Positions 1 to 6,165 of a stretch of DNA of 10,373 bases are shown here, in pieces (the first letter of the stretch is position 1; every line of letters starts with the position of its first letter). Under the pieces are notes generated by a model. That model was not told where the DNA came from and did not search any database. It was given only the letters and a program-made list of their open reading frames with translations. A program made the position numbers and the translations under genes. This DNA is from an uncultured Eggerthellaceae bacterium (GTDB taxonomy: Bacteria; Actinomycetota; Coriobacteriia; Coriobacteriales; Eggerthellaceae). The stretch lies in assembly GCA_947565915.1 (NCBI GenBank), contig CANOHY010000050.1, forward strand, positions 1 to 10,373, written 5' to 3'.

Positions 1-39
1 TAATAGTGAAGCTAAATAGTGCCTCTGAACTGGTAATTC

Positions 40-252
40 TCACTCCCACTCGATCGTTGCAGGCGGCTTGGGCGTGATGTCATATACCACGCGGTTTATT
101 CCCTCAACCTCGGCAACTATGCGGCTGCTCACACGTGAGAGCACATCGTAGGGCAGCTTCGCCCAATCCGCGGTCATGGCATCGCTTGACTCCACGGCGC
201 GCATGATGATCGGGCGCTGGTAGGTGCGCTCGTCTCCCATCACGCCAAGCGA
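40..252 (-). pseudogene. guaA: 3'-terminal fragment of GMP synthase (glutamine-hydrolysing)
   Basis: The minus strand encodes about 70 residues matching the extreme C-terminus of GuaA, the enzyme that aminates XMP to GMP. Diagnostic family stretches are GVMGDERTY, MTADWAKLP, GINRVVYDI and the terminal KPPATIEWE before a TGA stop at 40-42. This is the dimerisation/ATP-PPase tail; the glutaminase domain and most of the synthetase domain (normally a protein of about 510-520 aa) are absent. Upstream, the frame runs S-L-G-V (about 241-252), hits a TGA within two codons, and the sequence becomes a different gene on the other strand. The first ATGs (near 238-243) are internal to the family, so this is a fragment and not a small gene. 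It is almost certainly nonfunctional unless the contig is misjoined here. Confidence 0.88.
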
Positions 253-394
253 CGTTCATGCGGCGCGCAACGCTGGATGCTTCGCCGTGGGCGTGAGCTG
301 GGGCTATCACGACCCAGCAGACTTCGCAGCCCAGGGATGGGAGCCGGATTTGCTCGTGAGCGACCCAGCGCAGATTCTCGTGCTCGCTCCGTAG
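242..394 (+). pseudogene. 3'-terminal fragment of HAD-superfamily phosphatase (phosphoglycolate phosphatase-like)
   Basis: Reading + from 242 gives T-P-S-D-V-H-A-A-R-N-A-G, then FAVGVSWGYHD, ending in SDPAQILVLAP and a TAG at 392-394. The pattern (GD)TPSDVxAARNAG is HAD motif IV followed by the usual strand (V-G-V-x-W-G), and the SDPAQIL tail is typical of Gph/PGM-like HAD hydrolases. Only about 50 C-terminal residues remain; the nucleophile DxD motif and cap domain are missing, and there is no start codon or ribosome site. The fragment begins exactly where the guaA fragment ends, sharing about 11 bases with it. Family is fairly clear; the specific substrate is not. Confidence 0.72.
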
Positions 395-397
395 GGG

Positions 398-709
398 CTA
401 CATCTTCACCATGTCCATGCCCACGGACTTGATGATCTTGCGTCCGCCGAGGGTAGTGCCCAAGCTCATGACCAGGCTCACGACGATGACAAGCCAGATG
501 GGAAACGAGCCCATCTCGGCGGTGCCGTAGATTCCCAGCATGATGCCAAGCATGCAAAGGCTCAGGAACTTTTGGCCATCCTGCGCACCGTGAAGCACGG
601 CAACGCCTCCGCCCGCGATGATCTGCGCTCACTTGAAGAAGGTGTTGGCTTTGGCCCGCCGCACATGAGCGAAGAGGTGCTTGATGAGCCGCGTGAACGC
701 CCAACCCGG
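398..709 (-). pseudogene. internal fragment of Pit-type inorganic phosphate transporter, with in-frame stop
   Basis: Minus-strand codons read GWAFTRLIKHLFAHVRRAKANTFFK, then a TGA (629-631), then AQIIAGGGVAVLHGAQDGQKF and onward through two hydrophobic helices to LGTTLGGRKIIKSVGMDMVKM. The HGAQDGQK signature and the LGTTLGGxxIIKxVG motif are those of the low-affinity PiT phosphate permease family (PF01384). Homology continues on both sides of the TGA in one frame, so the stop is a nonsense change (or sequencing error) within a once continuous gene. A second stop (TAG, 398-400) ends the frame where the family normally continues. N- and C-terminal thirds are absent. No promoter or start is visible. 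Confidence 0.8.
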
Positions 710-976
710 TTGCCCAAGGCCATCTACGCTCACGGCTCCTCGATTCACTCCACCCTCGTTCAGATAGCGGGCTCCGTTGGCTCAGCGCTCTTCGTTGGCA
801 TCATGTCGGCTGATGCCGATCGCCTCATGGCCCAAGGCATCTCCAAAGCCGATGCCTATGCCTCGGGATTCTCGCACACGCTGCTTATCGCCATCGGAAT
901 CTTGGCCATTGCTTTCGTCGCCTCCATCGTCTTCGTGCGCATCATGCGCCGTAAGCAGGGGAGCGCGAAGAAGTAG
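704..976 (+). pseudogene. 3'-terminal fragment of DHA2-family MFS exporter
   Basis: The + frame from about 704 to the TAG at 974-976 encodes roughly 90 residues: RLPKAIYAHGSSIHSTLVQ, then IAGSVGSALFV, and a last transmembrane helix (about 884-945) before a basic tail (RRKQGSAKK). The pattern (H/P)GS(A/S)I..TL.Q.AG..G.ALFV is the motif near TM11 of EmrB/QacA-type 14-TM drug:proton antiporters. About 80% of the protein is missing. The frame stays open upstream to 572, but that stretch is the antisense of the Pit fragment, so the apparent 134-aa ORF is chimeric. It ends just before an intrinsic terminator, as a natural 3' end would. Confidence 0.78.
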
Positions 977-1025
977 TTTTCCAAGGTAGCTTAAGTAATT
1001 GACCCCCGCTCACAGCATCAGTTCC

Positions 1026-1048
1026 GGCGCCTTCTGGCGCTTTTTTTT
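1026..1048 (+). terminator. intrinsic terminator after the MFS fragment
   Basis: A perfect GCGCC / GGCGC stem (1027-1031 with 1036-1040) closes a TTCT loop and is followed directly by eight T residues (1041-1048). A G-T pair can extend the stem at 1026. It lies 50 bases after the MFS stop and about 17 bases upstream of the next promoter, so it insulates the downstream operon from transcription coming from the left. Confidence 0.85.
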
Positions 1049-1064
1049 CAACGATTCGGTAACA

Positions 1065-1093
1065 TTGATTGTCGCAATACATTGTGATAATAT
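1065..1093 (+). promoter_or_regulatory. promoter of the molybdoenzyme operon with palindromic operator (copy A)
   Basis: A -35-like TTGATT (1065-1070) and a -10-like TAATAT (1088-1093) are separated by exactly 17 bases. The spacer and part of the -10 are covered by a 22-bp near-palindrome at 1069-1090, with arms TTGTCGCAAT and ATTGTGATAA around a central AC. A 27-base block (1067-1093) recurs, inverted, at 9841-9867 with 22 identical positions, upstream of the convergent operon. A symmetric site overlapping the core promoter would suit repression by a dimeric DNA-binding protein. The regulator is not proven; the GntR-type protein encoded at 7354-7806 is the local candidate. Confidence 0.72.
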
Positions 1094-1095
1094 GC

Positions 1096-1115
1096 ATGAC
1101 AGTTCGTACTGTCAT
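1096..1115 (+). promoter_or_regulatory. perfect inverted repeat at the predicted transcription start
   Basis: ATGACAGT and ACTGTCAT form perfect 8-bp arms around a TCGT spacer, starting three bases after the -10 box. It could be a second operator for another dimeric regulator, or, transcribed, a 5'-terminal mRNA hairpin that protects the message. It has no counterpart at the convergent promoter, so it would be specific to the plus operon. Confidence 0.55.
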
Positions 1116-1120
1116 CCTCC

Positions 1121-1149
1121 TGCTCGCGGGTTGTCACATCGGGCGAGCA
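1121..1149 (+). promoter_or_regulatory. second hairpin in the leader of the molybdoenzyme operon
   Basis: TGCTCGC (1121-1127) pairs with GCGAGCA (1143-1149) around a 15-base loop that contains TTGTCACA, which resembles a half-site of the operator at 1069-1090. It sits in a leader of about 125 bases between the predicted start of transcription and the chosen start codon. No T-tract follows, so it is not a terminator; a structural or regulatory role in the leader is possible. Confidence 0.35.
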
Positions 1150-1226
1150 TGGGCTACTTCGCATCAAGGGGAGGGCAGATGCGAGTCCGTGCACTAGAAG
1201 GCATGTCCATGAGAGAAGGAGGAGAG

Positions 1227-3686
1227 ATGGCGGCTACCATTAGCCCGCATGGCGGGATCACCCGTAGGAGCTTCCTGAAGACCACGGGTGCGCTGGCTGG
1301 GGGCATCGCGTTGGCAGGCGCTTCTGCGCCAGCGCTTAGTAGCCTATCCGCAGCGGAGAAGGCCTACGCAGATTCCACTACCGAGATTGGCGGATACGGA
1401 GTTTGCCGTTCTAACTGCATGCAGAGCTGTCGCTTTGCAGCCCATGTGAGGGATGGCAAGATCGTCAAGCTGGAACCGGCTGATTACAGCCAGGACCTCT
1501 ATCGCGGCAGTTGCCTGCGTGGCATGTCTTATATGCATCGTATCTACAACCCCGAGCGCATCAAGTACCCGCTGCGCCGCGTTGCTGGCACTGAGCGCGG
1601 TGCAGGCCAGTGGGAGCGCATCAGCTGGGATGAGGCTATCGAGGAGATTGCCTCTACCTTCCAGTCGATCATCGACGAATACGGCCCGAAGGCCATCGTG
1701 TTCGATTACGGCACGGGCAACTACGGCGAAGTCCAGGGGCAAACCGGCATCTTCAATCGCCTTGGTGGCGCTCTTGGCGTCTCCAAGCCCGCAGGCATGA
1801 ACGACCTTGCCACCGGCTATGGCATCGACCGCGTGCTCGGCACTGGTCTGATGTACTTCGGCAACGAAGCGAAGTCCGTTCTCGATGCCTCGCACGTCTT
1901 CATCTGGGGCTCCAACCCCGTTCACTCGACGCCTCAGAACTGGCGTTGGATCCAGCGCGCTAAGGAGCAGGGCACCAAGCTCATCACCATCGATCCCGTG
2001 AAGACCGCGACGGCCCTCAAATCAGACGAGTACTTCGCAATCAAGCCTACGACGGACGGCTGCCTTGCCTTGGCCATGGCGAACTACTTGGTCGAGAACG
2101 GCCTGACCGACGACGAGTTCATCGCCAAGCGCACCACTGCGCCGTACTTGGTACGCCGCGACAATGGCATGCTGCTCCATGTGAGCGACTTCAGGGAAGT
2201 GACCGAGGGCGCAGACGATCCCGTGTATGTCTGGGACAACGCCACTGGCAGGATCGCGCTGTCCACCGAGGCGGCAGACCCCGCGCTCGAGGGCAGCTTC
2301 GAGGTGGAGGGCATTCCTGTTGACACCTCCTACACCCTGCTGAAAGAGCGCCTTGCCGAGTTCCCTGTTTCGCGCGCTGTTGAAACGTGCGGCATGAGCG
2401 AAGAGGACATCGTCTACCTGGCAGAGACTCTCGCCAATGCTGATGCGGTGACGGTCAACATCCCCTTCGGCATGGACCACTACTACAACGGCTACCAAAC
2501 CTGCTGGGCCATTGCCATCCTGATGGCGCTAGCAGGTCAGCTTGGTCGTGATGGTGCTGGCTTCTCGGGCATCTACCTGAATACCACCATCGGCCTCAAC
2601 AACGCAGCCCTGTGGGCTGCCAAGGGCTATAAGGGCCAGGCGACCACCTTCCCCATGACCATGCTGCACGAGGTTGCAGAGACCCAAGAGCTCAACGGTG
2701 AGCCGTATCCGGTCAAGGCCCTGCTCTCCATCACTTCGAACTCTTGTAGCAACTGGCCTTCGCAGAACAACTTCCTTGAGAAGATCTATCCGAACCTTGA
2801 GCTCGTGGTGGCCATGGACATGGAGATGAACGATACGTGCCGCCATGCAGATATCGTCTTGCCCACGGCATCGTTCTACGAGAATGAGGACTTCCGCAAG
2901 GCCCACAACCTGCCGTACGTGGTTCATCAGGATAAGGTCATCGATCCGCTCTATGAGGCTAAGGACGATGTTGAGATCGCCTGTTTGATCGGGCAAGCGA
3001 TGGGCTTGGATGCCGCCTTCCCTGAGGGATACGGCTTCGAGAACGCCGCGAAGGCGCTGCTTTCGAGCGAGGCGTGCACCAAGGCGAACATCACGCTCGA
3101 GCGCCTGCGCGACGAAGGGTTCATCGAGGTGACCGTCGTGCCTGGCAAACCGACCATCGTTGGCCGTGCCAAGTTCCCCACGAAGTCGGGCCTGGCCCAG
3201 CTTTACACCGAGAAGCCTGCTCCTCGCGTCAACTACGGGCAGGATATCAAGGAGCGCTTCCCCAAGGAGCATTTGGTCTACTACCAGGAGTCGGCCGAGG
3301 TATCGGAGAACAGTGAGGCTGCCAAGAAGTTCCCCATCGTGTTCATACAGGAGCATTCGCGTTGGCGCACCCATTCGCAGTGGTTCAACTCTCCCATCCT
3401 GAAGGAGCTCGACCCCAAGCCCGTGTTCAAGATGAGCGCCGCCGATGCTGCCGAGCGCGGCATCGTCGATGGCGACATCGTTGAGGTGTTCAACGACCGC
3501 GGCCATATGGTGGTCGAGTGCATCATCGACCCGAGCCTGCCCGCCGGCATGAGCCGCATGCCCAAGGGCTGGCAGCGTGACCAGTTCATCGAGGGTGGAT
3601 ATCAGGAACTGACCTATCCGATCCATGACGAGTGGTCCGTAGCCTTCAATTTCTACGATACCCGCGTCGACGTACGCAAGAAATAG
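1227..3686 (+). CDS. Tat-exported molybdopterin-dependent oxidoreductase, DMSO reductase family catalytic subunit
   Basis: This 819-aa protein is the catalytic subunit of a membrane-bound respiratory complex; it binds bis-MGD molybdenum/tungsten and one [4Fe-4S] cluster. A twin-arginine signal (TRRSFLK, residues 12-18, then a hydrophobic stretch and AYA at 46-48) predicts export. The FS0 cluster is C60-x3-C64-x3-C68-x27-C96. Typical family segments follow: YPLRRV/WERISWDEAIEEIA, FIWGSNPVHS, DMEMNDTCRHADIVLPTASFYE, and a C-terminal cofactor-binding domain (HSRWRTHSQWFN, MPKGW). No Cys lies in the region expected for the Mo ligand, arguing against a NapA/Fdh-type enzyme. The start ATG was chosen for the strong AAGGAGG site 4 bases upstream; an in-frame ATG at 1179, also with a GGGGAGGG-like site, would add 16 residues. 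Substrate is unknown: S/N-oxides, sulfur compounds or a catechol-like electron acceptor are all possible. Confidence 0.95.
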   Translation: MAATISPHGGITRRSFLKTTGALAGGIALAGASAPALSSLSAAEKAYADSTTEIGGYGVCRSNCMQSCRFAAHVRDGKIVKLEPADYSQDLYRGSCLRGMSYMHRIYNPERIKYPLRRVAGTERGAGQWERISWDEAIEEIASTFQSIIDEYGPKAIVFDYGTGNYGEVQGQTGIFNRLGGALGVSKPAGMNDLATGYGIDRVLGTGLMYFGNEAKSVLDASHVFIWGSNPVHSTPQNWRWIQRAKEQGTKLITIDPVKTATALKSDEYFAIKPTTDGCLALAMANYLVENGLTDDEFIAKRTTAPYLVRRDNGMLLHVSDFREVTEGADDPVYVWDNATGRIALSTEAADPALEGSFEVEGIPVDTSYTLLKERLAEFPVSRAVETCGMSEEDIVYLAETLANADAVTVNIPFGMDHYYNGYQTCWAIAILMALAGQLGRDGAGFSGIYLNTTIGLNNAALWAAKGYKGQATTFPMTMLHEVAETQELNGEPYPVKALLSITSNSCSNWPSQNNFLEKIYPNLELVVAMDMEMNDTCRHADIVLPTASFYENEDFRKAHNLPYVVHQDKVIDPLYEAKDDVEIACLIGQAMGLDAAFPEGYGFENAAKALLSSEACTKANITLERLRDEGFIEVTVVPGKPTIVGRAKFPTKSGLAQLYTEKPAPRVNYGQDIKERFPKEHLVYYQESAEVSENSEAAKKFPIVFIQEHSRWRTHSQWFNSPILKELDPKPVFKMSAADAAERGIVDGDIVEVFNDRGHMVVECIIDPSLPAGMSRMPKGWQRDQFIEGGYQELTYPIHDEWSVAFNFYDTRVDVRKK

Positions 3687-3699
3687 GGAAGGAGCCATT

Positions 3700-4320
3700 A
3701 TGCGTTATGGATTTGCCATTGACCAGAACCGCTGCATCGGTTGCCATACCTGCGCCGTTGCTTGCAAGATAGAGAACAACCTTCCCGACCAGGTGTGGTG
3801 GAACCGAATCCTCACCGATGGCGGGGAGGAGATGGATGTGCCGGAAGGCGAGTTCCCCGAAGGTAAGATCGACTACATCCCCGTGAACTGCCAGCATTGC
3901 GAGAACCCTGCGTGCGTGAAGGTGTGCCCCGTGGGCGCCACCTATAAGGACCCCGAGACGGGTGTGGTGCGCCAGGACTACGACAAGTGCCTGGGATGCC
4001 GCATGTGCATGAGCGCTTGCCCCTATACGGGCGTTCGCTCCTTCAACTGGGAAGAGCCTTCCTACGTGCTGGATATGTCCTTGGGCGACAGCGATGTGGC
4101 CACCCATGTCAAGCACACGGTGGAGAAGTGCACGATGTGCTGGCATCGCATCGCCAAGGGCGAAGAGCCCGCATGCATCAGCGCTTGCCCGGGTCGTGCC
4201 CGCTATTGGGGGGATCTAGACGACCCCAATTCGGAGGTGAGCAAGGTCATTGCCTCTCATGGCTCAAAGCAATTGCTTGAAGACCGCGGCACCAACCCCT
4301 CCATTTACTACCTGAAGTAG
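3700..4320 (+). CDS. ferredoxin-type four-cluster iron-sulfur subunit (DmsB/NrfC-like)
   Basis: This 206-aa electron-transfer subunit has 16 cysteines in four groups: C12/15/18/22, C64/67/72/76, C97/100/103/107 and C144/147/159/163. That is the complete pattern for four [4Fe-4S] clusters, with the usual 11-residue gap in the last group. It should carry electrons between the anchor's quinone site and the molybdoenzyme. It has no signal peptide, so it would be exported by hitch-hiking with the Tat-targeted catalytic subunit. It lies 13 bases after the catalytic gene with a clear GGAAGGAG ribosome site; the order catalytic-FeS-anchor is the standard one for these complexes. Length matches the family (about 200 aa). 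Confidence 0.95.
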   Translation: MRYGFAIDQNRCIGCHTCAVACKIENNLPDQVWWNRILTDGGEEMDVPEGEFPEGKIDYIPVNCQHCENPACVKVCPVGATYKDPETGVVRQDYDKCLGCRMCMSACPYTGVRSFNWEEPSYVLDMSLGDSDVATHVKHTVEKCTMCWHRIAKGEEPACISACPGRARYWGDLDDPNSEVSKVIASHGSKQLLEDRGTNPSIYYLK

Positions 4321-4363
4321 GCTGACCTCCCTGTTAGCGGGGATTTCTCAGAAAGGGTCCATT

Positions 4364-5626
4364 ATGACTGATCTAACGAGCGCTGCTGTCGCTGACAGCG
4401 GCTTCAACAAGAGCGTGCCCACGCCTGAGTCGCCCAAGGACTCCGGCAAGTGGAACAGCAAGGGAACCACCATCGGCATAGCCGTTTCGGGCGTGATCGT
4501 GATCATCGGCCTGGTGCTGTGGGCCATTCAGCTCACGGGCGGCATGGTCCAAACTGGCATGCGCAACCTCGATTCCTGGGGCCTCTACATCACCATGTTC
4601 ATGTTCTTCGTCGGATTGTCTGCCGGCGGCCTTATCATCTCGTCGGTGCCCAAGGCCTTTGGCATCAAGGGATTCGGCGGCATCTCCAAGGTAGCAGTCA
4701 TGACCTCGATTGCTGCGACCATTGCTGCCGTTGGCTTTGTCATTGTTGACATGGGCCAGCCCTTGCGGGTCTGGGAGCTGTTCGCTTACTCCAACCTTGG
4801 ATCGCCTCTCATGTGGGACATCATCGTCATCGCAACGTATCTCATCTTGTCGTGCGTGTATCTGTGGGCTCAGATCCAGGCAGAGAAGGGCAAGGTCTCC
4901 CAGAAGGCCCTCCGCGTCATCTCGGTTATCGCCCTGGTTTGCGCAGTTCTGGTTCACTCGGTGACTGCTTGGATCTTCTCCTTGCAGCCCGCTCATGAGT
5001 TCTGGTACACCGCGCTTCTGGGGCCGTGGTTCGTCTCGTCGGCGCTGGTGTGCGGCACTGCCCTGGTCATGCTGGTGTGCATGGGCCTCTCCCGTGCGGG
5101 TTACCTGGAGTTCTCGCGTGAGAACCTGGTGAAGCTTGCAAAGCTCCTGGGCGCATTCGTCATGGTCGACCTGTACTTCTTCGCTTGCGACCTGCTTACC
5201 GAGGGCTTCCCTGGGGCTGATGGCGCTGCAGTCGTGCAGATGCTGGTGTCGGGACCTCTGGCGCCTTTCTTCTGGATCGAGATCATCGGCTGCATCGTTT
5301 GCGCGGTCATCTGCTTCACGCCGTCCCTGCGCAAGCCTGGCATCCTCGGCATCGGCTGCGCTCTGGCCATCATCGGCATCTTCTGCAAGCGCGTGCAGCT
5401 GCTCGTCGGCGGCTTCCAGCTGCCGAATCTAGACATGCCGGGCGCGCTCCCGTCGAGCCTGATCACCAACTGGTCGGGTACGTACGAGCAGGCTTATGCG
5501 GGCCTCGTCTATGCACCCACCATGCTTGAGTTCGGCGTCTGCATCGGCGTGATCGCCCTTGCATTCCTCGTGTTCTTCCTCGGGATGAAGCTGCTTCCGC
5601 TCCGTCCGAAGCCTGAGGACAAATAG
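4364..5626 (+). CDS. NrfD/PsrC-type integral membrane anchor subunit
   Basis: This 420-aa protein has a polar N-terminus of about 35 residues and roughly ten hydrophobic helices (first at 37-57, last at 389-409). Family marks are SWGLYITMFMFFVGLSAGG (71-89), DMGQPLR (129-135), SPLMWD (147-152) and H198-x4-W203 followed by FS. NrfD/PsrC proteins anchor the FeS subunit and exchange electrons with menaquinone without binding heme. The size and added N-terminal segment fit the longer PsrC-like branch better than the shorter DmsC branch. It starts 43 bases after the FeS gene with an AGAAAGGG site. It is followed by a long hairpin and then a terminator, so it closes the core enzyme operon. Confidence 0.93.
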   Translation: MTDLTSAAVADSGFNKSVPTPESPKDSGKWNSKGTTIGIAVSGVIVIIGLVLWAIQLTGGMVQTGMRNLDSWGLYITMFMFFVGLSAGGLIISSVPKAFGIKGFGGISKVAVMTSIAATIAAVGFVIVDMGQPLRVWELFAYSNLGSPLMWDIIVIATYLILSCVYLWAQIQAEKGKVSQKALRVISVIALVCAVLVHSVTAWIFSLQPAHEFWYTALLGPWFVSSALVCGTALVMLVCMGLSRAGYLEFSRENLVKLAKLLGAFVMVDLYFFACDLLTEGFPGADGAAVVQMLVSGPLAPFFWIEIIGCIVCAVICFTPSLRKPGILGIGCALAIIGIFCKRVQLLVGGFQLPNLDMPGALPSSLITNWSGTYEQAYAGLVYAPTMLEFGVCIGVIALAFLVFFLGMKLLPLRPKPEDK

Positions 5627-5644
5627 GCCTCCCTTCCCTTGATT

Positions 5645-5686
5645 GGTGCGCCGTGGTGCTGGCATTGCTTGGTACCACGGCGCACC
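5645..5686 (+). promoter_or_regulatory. 13-bp perfect stem-loop after the anchor gene, no T-tract
   Basis: GGTGCGCCGTGGT (5645-5657) pairs perfectly with ACCACGGCGCACC (5674-5686) around a 16-base loop. Neither strand has a T-run after the stem, so it is not a canonical intrinsic terminator. A position 18 bases after the stop codon of the three-subunit enzyme suits a 3'-end stabilising hairpin or RNase processing block that sets subunit levels relative to the downstream cytochrome genes. Confidence 0.6.
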
Positions 5687-5720
5687 GCCCTTAGAGGAAG
5701 CGTGCTTTAAGATTACCAGG

Positions 5721-5754
5721 ACGCCAGCTCGGTCGAAGGGCTGGCGTTTCTTTT
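5721..5754 (+). terminator. intrinsic terminator between enzyme genes and cytochrome genes
   Basis: ACGCCAGC (5721-5728) pairs with GCTGGCGT (5740-5747) across an 11-base loop and runs into TTTCTTTT (5747-5754). It lies only 45 bases before the next start codon and I see no convincing promoter in that space, so the cytochrome genes are probably reached by partial read-through, or from a promoter upstream of the hairpin (a TAAGAT box occurs near 5708). Confidence 0.75.
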
Positions 5755-5798
5755 CATAGGAATCCTGCAAATATTTCCGTAGAGGATGCAAGCGAACC

Positions 5799-6161
5799 AT
5801 GTTCAAGAAACTCGTGCTTACGTTCCTGAGCCTAGCTGTCATAGGCTGTTGCGTGCTCGCTGCTGGCGCCTTGGCGCAACCAGGCGTAGCACCTCTGCCC
5901 CAGCGGATAGCCGAAGACTCTCCCTGTCCTGCAACGGGATGTGCTTCGGGGAACTGCCATGGCTTCGACAATGTGCCGACACCAGACGGGATCACGGAGA
6001 TGCGCTGTCCCGAGGCAAGTTGCTCGTCTGTTGAATGCCATGCTTGGTCGGAGCTAGTCACGCGCTACCATCAAGCTTCCGATGCTTCGCTCAACCTCTG
6101 GATACTCATGCCCGTAGCGTTCGTGATCGTGCTCGTCATGGTCGTTCGCAAGGTGAGGTGA
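5799..6161 (+). CDS. small membrane-tethered protein with two C-x4-C-x4-C-H motifs (putative diheme c-type cytochrome)
   Basis: This 120-aa protein has an N-terminal export signal (basic MFKK, hydrophobic 5-26), an external domain of about 70 residues and a C-terminal membrane helix (about 98-116) ending in RKVR. The external part carries a duplicated motif 27 residues apart: C43-P-x3-C48-x4-C53-H54 and C70-P-x3-C75-x4-C80-H81. No canonical CxxCH exists. CX4CH is an accepted variant heme c site in multiheme cytochromes such as cytochrome c3, so two hemes are plausible, with C43/C70 spare for a disulfide or other metal. H91 and M68 are the only obvious extra ligands. It is 4 bases upstream of the DUF4405 gene, suggesting the two form an electron-transfer pair. 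A non-heme metal or redox-disulfide role cannot be excluded. Confidence 0.75.
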   Translation: MFKKLVLTFLSLAVIGCCVLAAGALAQPGVAPLPQRIAEDSPCPATGCASGNCHGFDNVPTPDGITEMRCPEASCSSVECHAWSELVTRYHQASDASLNLWILMPVAFVIVLVMVVRKVR

Positions 6162-6165
6162 GCTC

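Noticed and set aside
572..703. N-terminal part of an apparent 134-aa plus-strand ORF leading into the MFS fragment
   Set aside because: This stretch is the exact antisense of the Pit fragment. Only the part from about 704 has MFS similarity, so it is not a native N-terminus.
1069..1090. Palindrome considered as an FNR or CRP box
   Set aside because: Half-sites TTRTCRCAAY do not match TTGAT-N4-ATCAA or TGTGA-N6-TCACA spacing; only a loose GTGA similarity exists, so I left the regulator unassigned.
999..1226. 76-codon N-terminal extension of the catalytic subunit frame
   Set aside because: It would span the terminator's T-tract, the promoter and the operator, and would bury the Tat signal 88 residues in. 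The strong ribosome site at 1216-1222 supports ATG 1227.
2529..3698. 389-codon open frame on the minus strand inside the catalytic subunit gene
   Set aside because: It is antisense to a clear molybdoenzyme with conserved motifs throughout; its protein is rich in Leu/His/Arg without family resemblance, as expected of the mirror frame of a high-GC gene.
4373..4996. 207-codon minus-strand ORF within the NrfD-like anchor gene
   Set aside because: It is highly charged, His/Asp/Arg-rich and antisense to a well-supported ten-helix membrane protein; a shadow frame.
5645..5686. 13-bp stem-loop as an intrinsic terminator or insertion-sequence end
   Set aside because: There is no T-tract on either strand, and no transposase or target duplication nearby.
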